A stretch of 64,000 bases of DNA, taken from NCBI RefSeq assembly GCF_932526225.1, contig NC_064037.1, positions 15,996,601-16,060,600 of the forward strand, given 5' to 3'. Numbering within the stretch: the first letter of the stretch is position 1; each line of letters starts with the position of its first letter. This DNA comes from Nematostella vectensis. Taxonomy: Eukaryota; Cnidaria; Anthozoa; Actiniaria; Edwardsiidae. The notes under the pieces are model-generated. The model saw only the letters and a list, made by a program, of their open reading frames with translations. It did not search any database and was not told where the DNA came from. Position numbers and translations under genes: made by a program. Positions 1 through 13,133 of this stretch are shown here, piece by piece.

Positions 1-419
1 AGCATGGGGAAACAGTATGATGACTGTGTAGCAGGCGGCTACTTTAGGCGGCCAAGTAGGGGTGCACACCACGACCACTTCCCTCTTCTCTCGCTGTTGT
101 GCACTGAGCTTTAGGTCCATTAACAAGTTGAATGTTTATACCTCTAAAAACACCCTGGGATTCCAGTAATTTTGTTATGAGAAGGAGTGTTGTGTTATAT
201 ATTCTCATTATGTCGCAGCTATCCAAATAAAGATTCATTTATCTGCGACCGAAACAGATTAAACATTTGAAAGCAACAGCTTGCTCCGACTTAACATTTG
301 ATAATCGTATATGATAATGTTATGTGACATCAGTAGACTGGGCCGTTCTTATTTTTGGATATGTTCTTAGCGATCTTCTAAAATTTTATTGTGTATGAAA
401 ATAATACCCAATGAATAAT

Positions 420-540
420 AGAAAGAGAATTACTAAAAATGATCAATACAATTTTATTGTGCATTTTATAATTATTCTGCTATCTGATCCTCGGCATGTT
501 CTTAGCATGTTCTTAAAATTTGGTGAAATCTCAGGTTGGT
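420..540 (+). repeat. Dispersed repeat, left inverted copy
   Basis: This segment matches the reverse complement of 2885-3083 in the same order: a block around 'aaatgatcaata', then 'tgctatct', then 'cttagcatgttcttaaaatt' and 'atctcag'. The two copies face each other 2.3 kb apart. They may be the ends of one long foldback element or two insertions of one family; I cannot decide between these. Confidence 0.6.
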
Positions 541-1089
541 CATTTATTTAAAAAAAAGGTTTTTATAAAAAAAGATTGTATAACGAATTAGAACATGGAT
601 GTACATGTATTTTGCGGCGTAAAAACCCCTCCTAACAATGTTGATACGACCACCAAAACATCCAACATTAATCGTTGGGGGATGGGAGGTGAGGTGCCTA
701 TGACTTGGTGCGATAATTAATTTGTTATGTGAACGCCTTCGTCCCAAAGTAAATTGTTGTAGTGATTGTAGTACATTTTCACAACAAGCTTTTTCCCCCT
801 AGACACTGTACTTTTCAACTTTTTTTCGCTGACGACTTTTAATCCTTTTAGCTACTTGTCAAAGCTTCTCATAGTTTAAATATTTTATTACACTTTGCTT
901 TGAAAAGTTATTACTTTTCGCGTTAAAGAGTTATTACATTTATCGTCGAAATTATTACATTTCGCGTTAAGATTGCATTTTGCGGCGTAACAGCCTTTTC
1001 ATTTTGTGACGTCAAAATTGCTCAAGACGTTGTGTTGCTAAGATACGTGAGTTCGCTAGCCAATCAAAGACGTATCTAAAAATAGCTTA

Positions 1090-1285
1090 ACAGCCAAATT
1101 CGTTGTTGCGCGACCTCGGCGAATCCAAAATCCATGCCTCGTTTGGGAATAGCGCGTAGTCAGACACAAGCTTTGGGGGCGGTTTGTCTGGTTTTGGTTG
1201 TTTGGTTTTAATGACTACGCGCTATACCCAAACAAAGAAAGAAATTTGGGATTCTGGCAGGTCGCGCAACAACGAATTTGGCTGT
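1090..1285. mobile_element. Foldback MITE-like element, 196 bp
   Basis: The ends are inverted repeats: 'acagccaaattcgttgttgc' at the left and its reverse complement ending at 1285. The arms extend inward with imperfect pairing through the 'tagcgcgtagtca' / 'tgactacgcgcta' segments. There is no coding capacity, which fits a non-autonomous DNA element. Confidence 0.75.
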
Positions 1286-1360
1286 AAAGGACCTACAACC
1301 CTCATATAGAGGAGATTCATTCTTTTATATCATACTCTCTCGCTGAAATTTAAAAGAAAT

Positions 1361-1467
1361 CAATAGCGGATCTAGGGGAGTGGTTTAAGGGGTTTAACCC
1401 CCTCCCTTTTGGGCTGCCAAAAAGCCATATGTATAAAAAAATATACCCCTCTCTAGATCCGCCCCTG
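1361..1467. mobile_element. hAT-like MITE, copy 1
   Basis: Terminal inverted repeats carry the GCGGATCTAG motif, and the right end reads CAGGGGCGGATCTAGAG on the minus strand, a style of terminus typical of hAT elements. A second, inverted copy lies at 19504-19653. I could not see a clean 8-bp target duplication. Confidence 0.6.
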
Positions 1468-2884
1468 AATATTGTATGAGTATATACTACTTTTCTTGGA
1501 CAAACAAATCGAAAATTCTTAGTCAACTAAGCTCTGGGCATGAAAAATAACAATGTGGACAAAAAACGATAATCAAGGATCAAACTAGGATCCAATTTCA
1601 TGCTGTAACCCTCCCCCCTCTATTTGTCTTGTTGCTCACCACAGGGCTACCACGTATAGGTTCTCAATTCGCTTTGGTTTTCGACTCCTAACATCTAGAA
1701 ATGCCTGAGTAGTGTATGTTTCTCGGTCACGCAATCCTAGCTGTCGCCGTTGTCGCATCTGAGTTCCTATTATGGTACGGAGGGTGCCCAATGAAGGGAA
1801 AAACTAGCATAATGCCTGTTCTACTTCTAGAGGGTGACCATCTCAAATCCCCCTTGCTACGCGTGCTCTCATTGGCTAAGACCAACTGTTATGGTACACC
1901 TGTTGAATTTGCTAGTTACCAGGCCATGCGCAGCAGGGCTTAGCTTGCAGTAAACGGAACACGAATAAAACACCAACCATATTCCAACTTTTAAATTAAA
2001 TTTTCTCAAAAATTCAGGGGAAATACAGCTTACACAAAAATCAGCGACCATATATTAATTTGTTTTCTCTATACATTCAGAGTCAAGTTTCGAGGTTAAT
2101 TTCAAGTTGATTGATTCGAAACATGTATCGTGTTTTGCTGACATGGCGGATACAACCCCTTCAATCAGACGTCCTCCCATCGAAAGACATGGTCGATAAG
2201 CTCCCCATTTCTTCAGTCGTCACTCACTAGCCGTCAAAGTGTGGCACCCTTCCCTCTGACCCCCTACACACTGTCAATAAACTGTCTTAAGACACTCGAC
2301 GCTAATCGAGGGGTTAATGGCGTGTGCATGGGAACTGTCTATCGTTGTTACGCGACTTTAGTTCCTTTGATATTGCTATCGGTCTTTTAATGATGATAAG
2401 CTCTTGCCTGAAGGCCTGCAATTGAATATGCAGAGAGGAAATGTACATAGTAGATCAAAGGAAATGAGGAACAGAATGTTCTAGAGTATAAATAATAAAT
2501 TGGTTAAGCAAAATTTATCTAAAGTGGAAGAGAAAAGATCAATAGCTTAATTTAGAAATCTATCCATTTATAGGTTTCTTCTTCAGTTCGATAACCCGGT
2601 ATTTCCGGCTGATAAATTATCCATAACTATGGAAATCTAGTGAAATAGTAATGTCACGTGACCCTGCGAGGTAACGCGTATGTAAGGTGCGTATAAAGAT
2701 ATTTGTCATATTTAACTAAAAGCGACTGCTTGTTGTAAGGACCACAATATCACTTGGTGGCTGTTACGGCCCACATAAAACGTATCTATGACAAGCATGT
2801 GATCCATGGTAAAGATAATGCGATTAAATTAAAATTGGCAAGCAGAGAGTTACATGTTCTTTATAAGAACCTTTTAATAAGAAC

Positions 2885-3080
2885 GTCCAGGCTGAGATCT
2901 CACGAAATTTTAAGAACATGCTAAGACACGCAGAGGTTTAGATAGCAAATGCATTGCTTCGTTAGTTTGATGCGTTCTAAAATGCAGATTCAAATTGTAT
3001 TCAAATATCAATAATATTAAATGCTGTTTAAAAACCATCAATATTATTGCTATTGATCATTTGTGTATACTAACTCTCTT

Positions 3081-3083
<3 letters not shown>
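2885..3083 (-). repeat. Dispersed repeat, right inverted copy
   Basis: Reverse-complement partner of 420-540. It is longer because of extra AT-rich sequence in its middle, and it directly abuts the AAC tract that ends the LINE remnant. Confidence 0.55.
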
Positions 3084-3113
<30 letters not shown>

Positions 3114-3640
3114 ATAACTTTATTTATACCACACACAGAAATTACAGTAAGAAAATAAATAATAATTACAGATTTTGGGTATTGGCTGCCTAGAAGTAAC
3201 TAAAAAGCTAATCTGGCTAGGCAGCACAAAATAGTTCAATTAAATGGAGCGTATAGCAAGGACGTACAAGGCACGAATACAAAATACATGAAAGCAGCAG
3301 CAAAATAAAATGCAATAAAACAAAAAAACTAGATAGAGGCTAATAATTTTCAAGGATTGAGGTCTTTATTGCAGCCTTGAAGCTAGGCAAACGCATGGTT
3401 TTGGTAGGTTCTTTGATGTTATTCCAAATTGAGGCACCTTTAAAACGAATATTAAACTTTCCTCTTGATCTGAGACTTTCTTTAAGATGATGTCGTACTT
3501 TTCATTTAGAAAGTCAAGAGACGCCTGTAATGGCGCCAGTTTCTTGTCGAGTAGTTCTTCCAAAACCTCTCTTGTTAAAGCCATGGCCACAAAAAATAAA
3601 GAACAAATAGACACATACGACAACACTAAATATTTGAATT
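3083..3640 (-). mobile_element. Internally deleted non-LTR retrotransposon (LINE) remnant
   Basis: Read on the minus strand, this begins with a short Met frame (about 3584 down) encoding a charged helical segment, MALTREVLEELLDKK onward, that looks like the coiled-coil start of a LINE ORF1. After about 45 codons a frame change leads into GASIWNNIKEPTKTMRLPSF and ends FKAAIKTSILENY-stop near 3350. The 'WN...LPSFK..LK..L...Y' pattern is the usual C-terminal tail of CR1/L2-type reverse transcriptase ORFs. A 3' UTR and a (GTT)n tail follow at 3082-3112. The endonuclease and reverse transcriptase are missing, so this is a deleted derivative, not an active element. Assignment to a clade is uncertain. 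Confidence 0.6.
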
Positions 3641-4320
3641 ACATATATGAACTTAATGCACATGAAAGTGCAAACAACGACTTCAAAACGCGGAGCTAAA
3701 GCTAGGCACGTCCAACCACGCCGCTGTCATTATGCATAATTGATAACTCTTGCTAACAATTAATTGATTGTTATACTTGCATATACACCAAAATATAAGA
3801 ACATCTTTGGACATTTTCTGCCTTAAAAAACTCCAAAAATAAGAAGGACCCAGCTAAAACTGCGAATTAGGCGTTCTTATAAAAAAAAGAAAGTGACAAA
3901 TTCCAAAAAGACCTGCGCACGCAACAAGTATTGGAGACAATCCAAAGGTTTGGGAACCGAATAACATAGGAAACCTTTAATTGTTTTTTCAGATTATTTC
4001 GTTCGGCCAAGTACATTGTTAATTCTGCAGCCAAGGATGGTTTGCGCGTCGTGCCTCACCAATACTGCGGCTCATGTTGCGAGTTCATTTTGTGGTTATT
4101 TTGCGCATGTATCGCACTTTCGACCGCGATATTGCGCGCAAAATTTGCGGTTCTGTGATTGAACTTCTATATCAATCACTGCTTGGCTCGCACTTCTCGC
4201 TACATGTAATAAAGAAGCTTCGTGTAAAATAAAAGTTAGCCCCATAGGCATATTTACGCTGATATGTGCGTATCTTCGTTGTGTCTGTGAATGTCGATGA
4301 ATCTCTCTCTTTTTTTTTTT

Positions 4321-4364
4321 TTTGCTACATGCCCCCTTGCATATGCAAGGGGGCATGTAGCAAA
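4321..4364. repeat. Perfect 44-bp palindrome
   Basis: The arms of 22 bp are exact reverse complements with no spacer: the left arm starts 'tttgctacatgccccctt' and the centre is 'gcatatgc'. It directly precedes the foldback at 4371-4545 and follows a T-run. Confidence 0.9.
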
Positions 4365-4370
4365 TGTTAG

Positions 4371-4545
4371 GGTTGGTTCTCACTTGGACGTAAGCGCAAA
4401 CGGAAGCGCAACACAAATGAGAATCGGTCAAAGATAAGCGCAAGCGCAAGAATCAAGCAGTTGCGTCCTCTTGCGCTTACGTTCCAGCGAGAATCGTAAA
4501 ACTACGTGCGCTGCGCTTTCGCTTACATTCCAGTGAGAACCAACC
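4371..4545. mobile_element. Foldback element with 'ggttggttctcact' ends
   Basis: The left end 'ggttggttctcact' is repeated in inverse at the right end ('agtgagaaccaacc'). The subterminal parts ('gtaagcgcaa' and related) also recur inverted. There is no coding frame, so it is MITE-like. Confidence 0.7.
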
Positions 4546-6060
4546 TTCACGCGCCTATAACGTGCGTGTATATTTCATAAACAAGGCTGTCGCGCGTGGG
4601 AAACTCTCCGATTCCAAGGCTGCAGTTCATCGTTTATCAGTGTATCTTTATGTTGTTGTTCGTTTAGATTACGAGTTAGTGTTGGGTTCAAGTGGGCAAC
4701 TTGATAAAACCTGCAAACTCGCGCCCTCCTATTGAGCCGTTGCCAAAAACACAAGTTAAAGTCGTCAATTGCTCTTACAAGTGCCAGCTTATAACAAAGG
4801 GTTATTGTGCCGTACCAATGACTCCTTTGACGTCACTGGTTTGTATTGGCGCCAAAAAAGAGTGAAAAACAAGTATAGACTGATAGGTTTTTATCGTCTT
4901 ACTTCATATCAGCTCACTGCACAGATGGTGCACGCTTATAAATTCTGTTACATAATTGCATCTCCGTAGAAAGCGAAGGTTGTTCTGTTAACGACTATCT
5001 AATGTTTGACACAGGAGGGAGGTGACGGGTTGTTTCCCTCCTTGATATTTTCGCGCTCAAATTTGGTCAGTTGGTGTGCTTTATTTTCTCACTGGGATTT
5101 CGCTTTTGTACTCAAGGCGTAATGTAATGCAGAAGTCGATAGCTCAGGGAAATAAGTAACCCACTAAATTAGCAGTCTGGAAGTAGATTTTACGGTTTCC
5201 TGGGGAGTTTTTCAAGATCGATAAGAATCCTTTTTTATGAATAATGCCAACGCCCATTCGCAACATTTGGCAAGACAAAACCTTCCTGTAGCGATAAGGG
5301 CAAAACGCCATCAATTCGGTAAGGTTGCCTAAACAATGGGTAAATCACTGTAGTAAACAAACTTGTATATATCTGCATTGTATTACTAGAACCACGGGAT
5401 TAGAAATGCTAGAACGTGTGGCGTTTTGTAGACAAGCTGGTACTGATCGGTCGTCTTGTCGGCCCCCATTCTTTTCAATTCAATTCGTTGTTCAATTTAG
5501 CTCGGCGCGATTATAGACATCGATGTGCGCTCTTGCAGTAGATATACCGGACCGGAGAGATGATAAAAATTCTTCTTTTAAGAAAAATAATAAGAAGAAT
5601 ATGATCCTTTGTAGAGGAAACATGTATGTACGCACTCGTGAGTGCCTGCCTTGGTAAGGATACTCAGGGGGATACAGCAAAACTTCGGGGAATATAGAAC
5701 AGTTTGGGCAATACAGGGCGCTTCGGACAATACAGAACACTCTGGGACCTAGGTCAATAATACATTTTGTGGCCTTTGGGGAATACAATATAGTTTTGGG
5801 AGGTTAGAGGAAAAGATCATAGAGCAAAACCCTAGAGGAAGAAAGAGACAAAGTTATTGCAGAAGTTAATTGGGAATCACAAGTGAACTAAGTAAAATAA
5901 CTAAAGTGAGTTACATACGGTAGCTTTAAGTTTACCCACTTAATTAAACCAACGGTGTCTTCAAGATAAATCTGATATCCCAACGTCATCCAAATCTTTA
6001 GTTTTATTGCAAAGTGTCGTACCCCATACTAAGTTTTGCCTACTATGAGATTATCATCTC

Positions 6061-6378
6061 ATGATCTCCAGTGCTCTCCTTGTAGCGCCTCAAGCCTGCC
6101 ATCTGGCGGGACCTGTCAGGATCGTCGAGGAGGGCCTTGTGATCTCGTTGGATACAGCCCCCCACTTGAGCACAAAAGCCAAGCAGATATATACAAGCCT
6201 CGGGGATACCATTGTTTATTCAATAAACATTGCTTTATGTGTTTTGTCGTTTGGAGCGTACCCTGCGTACTCCAAGCTTCGCGGCGACAACGATTTGAGC
6301 GAAAGAGCGGTGAACAAATGGATTCTCTTCTTGAGTGACAATCAGGTCCGTGAAATTGTAAGAAATGTTTTTTCTTAG
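6061..6378 (+). other. Unrecognised open frame, 105 codons
   Basis: An ATG-initiated frame with reasonable amino-acid variety, for example LSERAVNKWILFLSDNQVRE near its end, stops just before an A-rich stretch at 6379-6420. I recognise no family. It could be a decayed terminal exon or a retrocopy fragment. No splice partner was found on either side. Confidence 0.2.
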
Positions 6379-6591
6379 GTAAAAAAAAAAATGGAAAATA
6401 AAAAATTATTTTTATTCCAAAATATTTTTTTGACCCTGCTATATATCAAAGGCCCTAAGATAAGCAGAGTTTGTATTGATTTGTCCTTACTGCGGAGGGC
6501 CGTGAAGTAAATTTTCCACTGCTTCACTATTAGTTAAATTTTGTACATCTTAATTCTATTTGGGGAAGGGGCGCTGCTGGAGGAGTGACCC

Positions 6592-6957
6592 ATGAGGGAG
6601 TGGGGAAGGGAGATGGATGGAGGGGGTTGGGGTGGGGATGTGTGTGTGTGTGTTTGTTGGGGGGATGGGGGAGTGGGGGGAGGGGTGGGGATGTATGGAT
6701 GTGTGTGTAGGGGAATGTGGTGTGTGTGTGTGGGGGGGGGATGCGTGGGGGGAGGGGTGGGGATGTGTGTGTGTGTGTTGGGGGCCGGGGTGGGGGATGT
6801 GGGGGGGATGGGTGGAGATGTATGTGGGATGTGTGTGTGTGGAGAGGAGTGTGGTGTGTGTGTGTAGGGGGGGATGGGGGATGTGTGGGGGATGTATATT
6901 TGGGAAGTGTTTGTGTGGAGGGGAGTGTGGTGTGTGCGGGGGGGGGGGGGGTGCATT
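6592..6957 (+). repeat. G-rich GT/GGGGA low-complexity tract
   Basis: About 365 bp of runs of G (up to 14) mixed with (GT)n and GGGGAT blocks on the plus strand. Pure-purine/GT composition makes long open frames on both strands by chance; these are not genes. The G-runs could form quadruplexes. Confidence 0.85.
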
Positions 6958-9754
6958 GTAGGGAGGTATACATAGGATTTTTTTGTCTGCAAGTGCTCTG
7001 ACTTGTCTTTGGCGAGTACTCGCGAACAGGCGATCAATAGCATAATTTGCCCTGCATAATTAGAAGTACGCAAGTAAATAAACAATAATTCAAAAACAAA
7101 TGCAAGGAAAAAGTAAGAGTGCTCTCCGTCTTCCCAGTGGACATGAGTAGAACATAGCCTGGAAAGCCTAACTAGTGAAATCACAGATAAAAACACTGTT
7201 TTAACCCATTAAAATGACTCCATAGAAAAGTCTGTCCTTATGAAACAGAAATGGAGCCTTCTTTTACATCGGGAAAATTGTCTTTAATTCAATGACGAGG
7301 TGGTCAGGTGCTCCTATAGTATAGCGGGGTTCCACTGTTAAATATAGCCATCAGAGGCGCGTAAAAAACAAGAGGCTTGATACCACCCCTCCTCACAAGA
7401 CATGACACATATTAAGGCGTGTGAAGCTATTGGATATTTTTGCGGTTTGTGAGCAGGAAGGGGGCAGGAGATTGCCGACTCACAGCTAGCCAGATGGTCT
7501 CTCGCGTATTCTCGCAGTCTACACGCGTGGGCGTGGTGTACAGACGCTACTCCGTGCGCACAAGAAATAAACTGCTTTTACTCGTACGTGTACTTCGTTG
7601 TAATGCAGTCACACCTCTGAAAATGGTCCGCTCACGAGAATATTAAATTGTTGCAGTGTTTGTGAAAGAGTTAAAAGGGATTGACGAGCTCAGCTATGTG
7701 TCCGTTATTTAGGCTATACGCTAAGAGTCTACTCTCGGTACTAGAGACTGCTAAAACTTTATTTACATATTATAAATGGCAAATATAGCATTACGGAGCG
7801 CTTTTTTATCTTTACATCGCAATATATCGATACAGCCTAACCTTCCTACCATATCGTCCACCTCTTATCTCCCTTCCTTCCTGTTATTCTGATAACCGAG
7901 TCCGTAACTTTTTCGGCGAATTACGTCAAGTTTTGCGAATGTCTAGACGCGCGCTCAGGCAATTACCCGATCACAAACATATATTTTGCGGCCTTGGTGT
8001 GATGATAGCCGTGAAAAGGGCATGGTGTACATACGTAGTTGTGTTGAACTACATAACATGCGTACAAAACAAAAGCTGTTGAACAACAGATTTCTAAGAA
8101 TAGGTCTCACTATCTTAATACCCTACACCCATCAATAATAGTGTTACCACATTTTATAACTTTTATAAATGTTATGATCAAATAAAGATGAAGTGCGTGA
8201 GGGAGTTTATTGGGGAAGATGTGGGTATCTCAACTGCTGGTATGATTTCTTGTATGAGTTGTTGCAGGAAATATGATTCTACAATAACACATCCTTGGGA
8301 CAAGAGAAAGTCATTGATTTTGTGAGACAATGTAAGTGGTGATAGAAGAAGCTTTGGATAAGAAATCTCTTGCATTAAATTTGGAGACTTCAAAACCTCA
8401 TGCCCCTTACATACAGACGCTTTAACTGTGGGTCATTTTTAGCGTTCATCTTCCCTTCCCTCATTCCCACATAAAATATTCGCTGTCTGTAAGGGATTTC
8501 TTAAAAGATGAATGAACTTTACCTTCCTGATAATTACGAAAAAAGACAATATTAATCATGACAAAGCAAATGGTTGAAAGAGTTGATAGGAGCCTGTGAG
8601 AATGGCTGAATGAGTGCGATAGCGTCATATGAGACTTGGTCAGGAAGATATCATGAGAATAACACCCAGATAACACACTTGCACTTTATGTAATCATAAT
8701 ACAAGCTATTCATACGATAATGACTCGGATTTCTAAATACCTCTTCAGAGAATTCCTCCATCGCAAAATAACATGACATAGTTGTCACAGAGAGTACCCA
8801 AATTGTCTAAGTATTTCCTGGGTATATCCTCTCTCGTCAGAATGTCTGCATCTAAACTCTAATCCACACGGGACTGCTCTACCTGTACAGTAACGAAATA
8901 ATTGTATATCCCTCCGCTTCCCCTGGAGGGAAAATCCGTCAATTATTCACACTTCACTTACAGCTAATCAAATTGGATAACAAATCAATCAAAACGGATA
9001 AATGTTTATTTAATTACACAGCTGAAGGACAGCATGCTGAATGTCGCTGGGATACCGAGCTTACACAAGCGAAAAATTGGATGCGCGTGCACTTTTATGG
9101 TAAGTCAGTGTAGTGATTACTTGCGCAAATCGTTCGTCTTTCCTAGTAACGGAAATACTTCCTCCACTCCCATCCTTCTAGTGCCGGAAAAACTGCGCGT
9201 TTCTCGCGACAAGGTGGACTAATGAGTTACCGTACACTTCCGGATACAAAATTGGACTTCGATTACAGTCAATTTAAACTTTTCCGGTTCTCAATTCCCG
9301 AAAAATTACAGGGTATCAAAATTCCGTAAAGCGCTTATGTCAAGTGTCCGGCTTCACGTGAATGACCGGTCGGGTGAGTGACAGAAATTGGGACTTTTGT
9401 TGTTATCTAAAGCAATATATCGATCCTCCAATAGGATTTTCATCGACAAAGCATTGCGAACGCCAGAAAAAGAAACAAGAGCGAATCAGGGGGGGGGGGG
9501 GGGGGTGGGGGGTTCTTGCAATGTTAAACGGATAGGGATGCTCGTCGTATTTTTTCTTTGTATTCCCATAAATCTTGGAATGTTAAGCGGTCCGTTTAAT
9601 GTTATCAGCAGCGCTAGGTTTGCCTCTGGTGGGGAAGGATAGGTTTTATAAACGTTAATGATTGCGCAGGCTATTTTATGTTGCGCAGGCTATTTAAGCA
9701 AGACCTATTGACAAAGTAGTGACGCTCAGACAGGCCCCCACTCATATCACCAAC

Positions 9755-9862
9755 AGACGTAAACACAGTCTCTCTTTAGTGGCCCCACCTCAGACATAAG
9801 CACAGTCTCTCTTTAGCAGTTGGGAGGCCCCACCTCAGACATAAACACCGTCTCTCTAGAGA
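9755..9862 (+). repeat. Short tandem repeat, three units
   Basis: Three diverged copies of a block like 'agacataaacacagtctctc' are separated by 'ggccccacctc' segments. No function is visible. Confidence 0.6.
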
Positions 9863-12800
9863 CTTTTACCACCATACTGAGTCAACTGTCAAGAGTGTAA
9901 GATTACAAAAAACCCTTCAAACCAAAGACTATAAACCCATATGGTTCGTGCTTTGCTGCAGTGGGTGTGGCGTACACTGGGGGCTAACTCGGTCAGCTAA
10001 TCAGCCGCGTAGGTGCGGAGGGTGCGAAGGGATGGGCACGCGCACCCAACTGTCTTGGCCCTACAAAAGAGCTTTATTTATTTATTTTATTTATTTATTT
10101 TTAAGAAAAACATCACCTGATCTTTTAGAAAAATACTCTATGGCATCACCTACCCCTGTGACCATCTTTAGTCAATGGAGAAGGTCTTTAAAGGGAAACT
10201 AAGATTCCTTGTTACCAGACCCCCAAAACGACAACGTTTTCTTCATATGCTCGAATCTGCTTGTAGCTCGCAAATGTTTGACAAGTATCATTTCGTCAGT
10301 CCAATACTATGGGAACACAAAGGACGGCTTTAAAGCAAACAGAGTCATTCCACTGACCACTACATGCGAACTGCTTAGACATACCAACCCAAGGGATGCA
10401 ATCTCGAATAAAAAAAACATCTTCGGACAGGTACAACCAGTGCAACGTTGCTGGGTGAAAGCATTATTAGTAAAGTGTCGTTTTGTATGCCATAAGGCAC
10501 ACCAAATGGTCCTTCTTTTTCATTTGCGCGCCTCAGAGACCCTTCGGTTTTTGCGCGGCAGAAGGAACTGGCTCTGGGTCCTCGAGCATAGCGCTTGCGA
10601 GAACTCGGGTACCAGTAAAATACGGCCAGCAAATTGTGAGGACTGCCGTAAAAACCGTGAACACAAAGCGCAATCATACGAGCATACTACCATAGAATTG
10701 CGAATACATATCCGAATTTCTATCTGCGCACCATTCGGAACGCTGCTATGTGCGTTATGTTGAGCTACGTAAAACCCCAGCCAACGTTTGCAGACATGCA
10801 TCCCACTTATGAGGTAAAAGCTGATAAAGTTTTGCAATTCATAAATTATCACTGGTGGAATGCATCGAGTTACAGAGCAGTCTCACCGTCGTCTTCACTT
10901 GACAAGATACTGTTACGCCTAGCAAAGACCGCAAAGGAAGCCGAGTGTCTTTTGTGGTGATTGTGGTATGTTGCCGGAGATCCGCGCTTCCTCATGTTTG
11001 ACACATTATTACACTTCAGAACCTAATGAACCTGAATGATTAGTAACGAGACTCGCGCATACCTAAGGTGAAAAAACATCAAGAAAACAAGGAGGGTCTA
11101 GTCTGGACAGTATTTCTAATATTATCTGGATATGCACAAGGAAGTAAAGATAAGATACATGCATTTCTAAATTTGGTATTGATTCCATTTTCGTTTTGCA
11201 ATATTCTTTGCCTATGGGGCTCATTTTTAACGGATTTAAAAAAAATTAAAATCTCTTTTATCCGGTTTCGACCCTGAAGGTTCTCCAAAGCTCTTTTTTT
11301 ATTTATTTATTTATGCCTTAAGACAGGGTTTCTGTACACTATGTACACATGTCTTGTATGGGTCAATCTCTTATAAATAGATGTTTGATATTATTCTCAG
11401 TTCACCGACAATCTCTTGGCGCCGGGTTGTCTACATTTTCTCGTGCCCTTTCAAGTTATATTTTAGCAATAAAATGCGAATAACATGACCCTACTATGAC
11501 CGATCTCTTGCGCGTGGCAGCTAAGAAATGCCTCCAAATCCATAAACAGCTTTCACCTGTAACACCTACAGTCATATGATAGCTTTTCCAGCTTATGTCG
11601 GCCAATACTAGTAGCAAAAGTTTCTTTATTGTTAGACGGTATTACAGTCTCTTGCTAACGATGCCGAAATTGCGAGTTACGTGTTTTAGATGAATATATT
11701 GGGAATATATTGTGCACTCGACTGCAGAAGACTTTCGTGTCATTGAAAGCTATAAAATGTGCAAATCTTTATCTCCATCTGTTATTTGTCTGATGTGGAA
11801 AATATTTATATAACCAGCTCCTGTCAACGCCGAGTAATCATAGCTAAAACGCGCACAAATTTGCGTAAACATTTTTCTCGAGCTGTCCACCAAGACAATA
11901 ACAAAACCATATTCTTCGTCTCCTCGACTTTATAACAAATAATAATATCAAGTGATGTTTTATTAAAAGCCGGTATCCGAAGAGGAGCGTTCGCATGCGT
12001 GATACGGGAGGAAACTCATGTGTTTTACATAAACTTTTCTAAACGGATTAAAAAATTTCGTCGACTAATTCTAGGGGTTTCCCTTGCAAGCATGCCCTGG
12101 CCCGCGTCTGTCAGAAGCATAGGAATACTGGATAATGTAGCCGAGTAGCAATCCTAGTCATTTTTTGGCAAGTATCAGCCCTTCCAACCATTGACCTTTT
12201 CTGCACCTAAGAAGTTATTATCATGTAAAGAGAAAACGAATGATGTATCTTCAATGAGAGTGGGGTGACTTTTTACATGAACCTCTCAGCCGCAGTCAAA
12301 AGAAACTTGAAAAATTCCGTGCAGCTTTGCTGGTATGCATAGTTGCCTGTCAATAAGATTTTAAAAGAAAGGCGATTGAAAAGCCAAGCAAAAATACTTG
12401 TAATAAGTTCTGCAAACATTTGCAATTTTTTTATGGACAGTTTAATCCCCTTCCTGCAAACATTTAAAAACACCCTCGTCACGATTCAGGACTAGTTCAC
12501 AAGAAAAACAACTTGCTCTCTCCAAAATTAAAACAAGTGAAGAGTGTTAGCTTGCGACGCAACCCAGGCCGTATTTTTAGCTAGGGGCTCTATGCAAAAA
12601 ACATGCGGTTTACAGCTTAGCAGCCTGTGTAAATATTTTCGTCACGTTTACAATAAGCAAATCAAGCGAGATCAAGGTCGCCAGTGGTTCTCGCTGAGGA
12701 AGAAACTCGGCGCAGACGATCGACTCCGGCTCTAATCGGCTCTCGCACGGTTCAAGGATTCGAGATAAACGCGCCCCACCTCGGAAGCGATCATAATCCC

Positions 12801-13133
12801 AAAAGCTGATCGCGACGCGCGCGCATGGGACGCGAGACTCGCGATCTACACGTAAGGTGAAAAGATATTTATTTTGGCACGAGACGCGGGTCGGGTGCTT
12901 TGATTCTCGATCTAGTTCCACCAGGAGGAAGTATATGACGATCGGGAAGTGCTCGTGGCTGTTGCTCGACTAGTTGTATGCCAAGTCTGGCTTTTTAGCG
13001 CGCGTCTCGCTCGATTCAACTCGTGCCTGAACGATGAACTTTGTAATATGATATTAGGTAAAAATATCCCCAGAAAATACAATCATATGCCTTCGCCTGG
13101 CTGGCTCCGAACCTGATACGTATATTGTTCAGA

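Larger units (their letters stand above)
1..13100. other. Gene-poor repeat-rich region
   Basis: I found no convincing exon here on either strand. Open frames are short and show no family motif, coiled coil or splice-consistent continuation, apart from the LINE remnant near 3.1-3.7 kb and an unrecognised 105-codon frame at 6061-6378. The stretch holds foldback elements, inverted repeat copies, microsatellites (AAC repeats at 3082-3112) and a G-rich tract, listed separately. Distal regulatory DNA for the SoxF gene could be here but cannot be told from sequence alone. Confidence 0.6.

Noticed and set aside
6530-7196. Pro/His/Thr-rich 147-220-codon minus-strand frames
   Set aside because: Low-complexity complement of the G/GT-rich tract.
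10209-10763. 184-codon plus frame and its antisense partner
   Set aside because: No ATG at the called start, no recognisable domain, and similar open length on the opposite strand.
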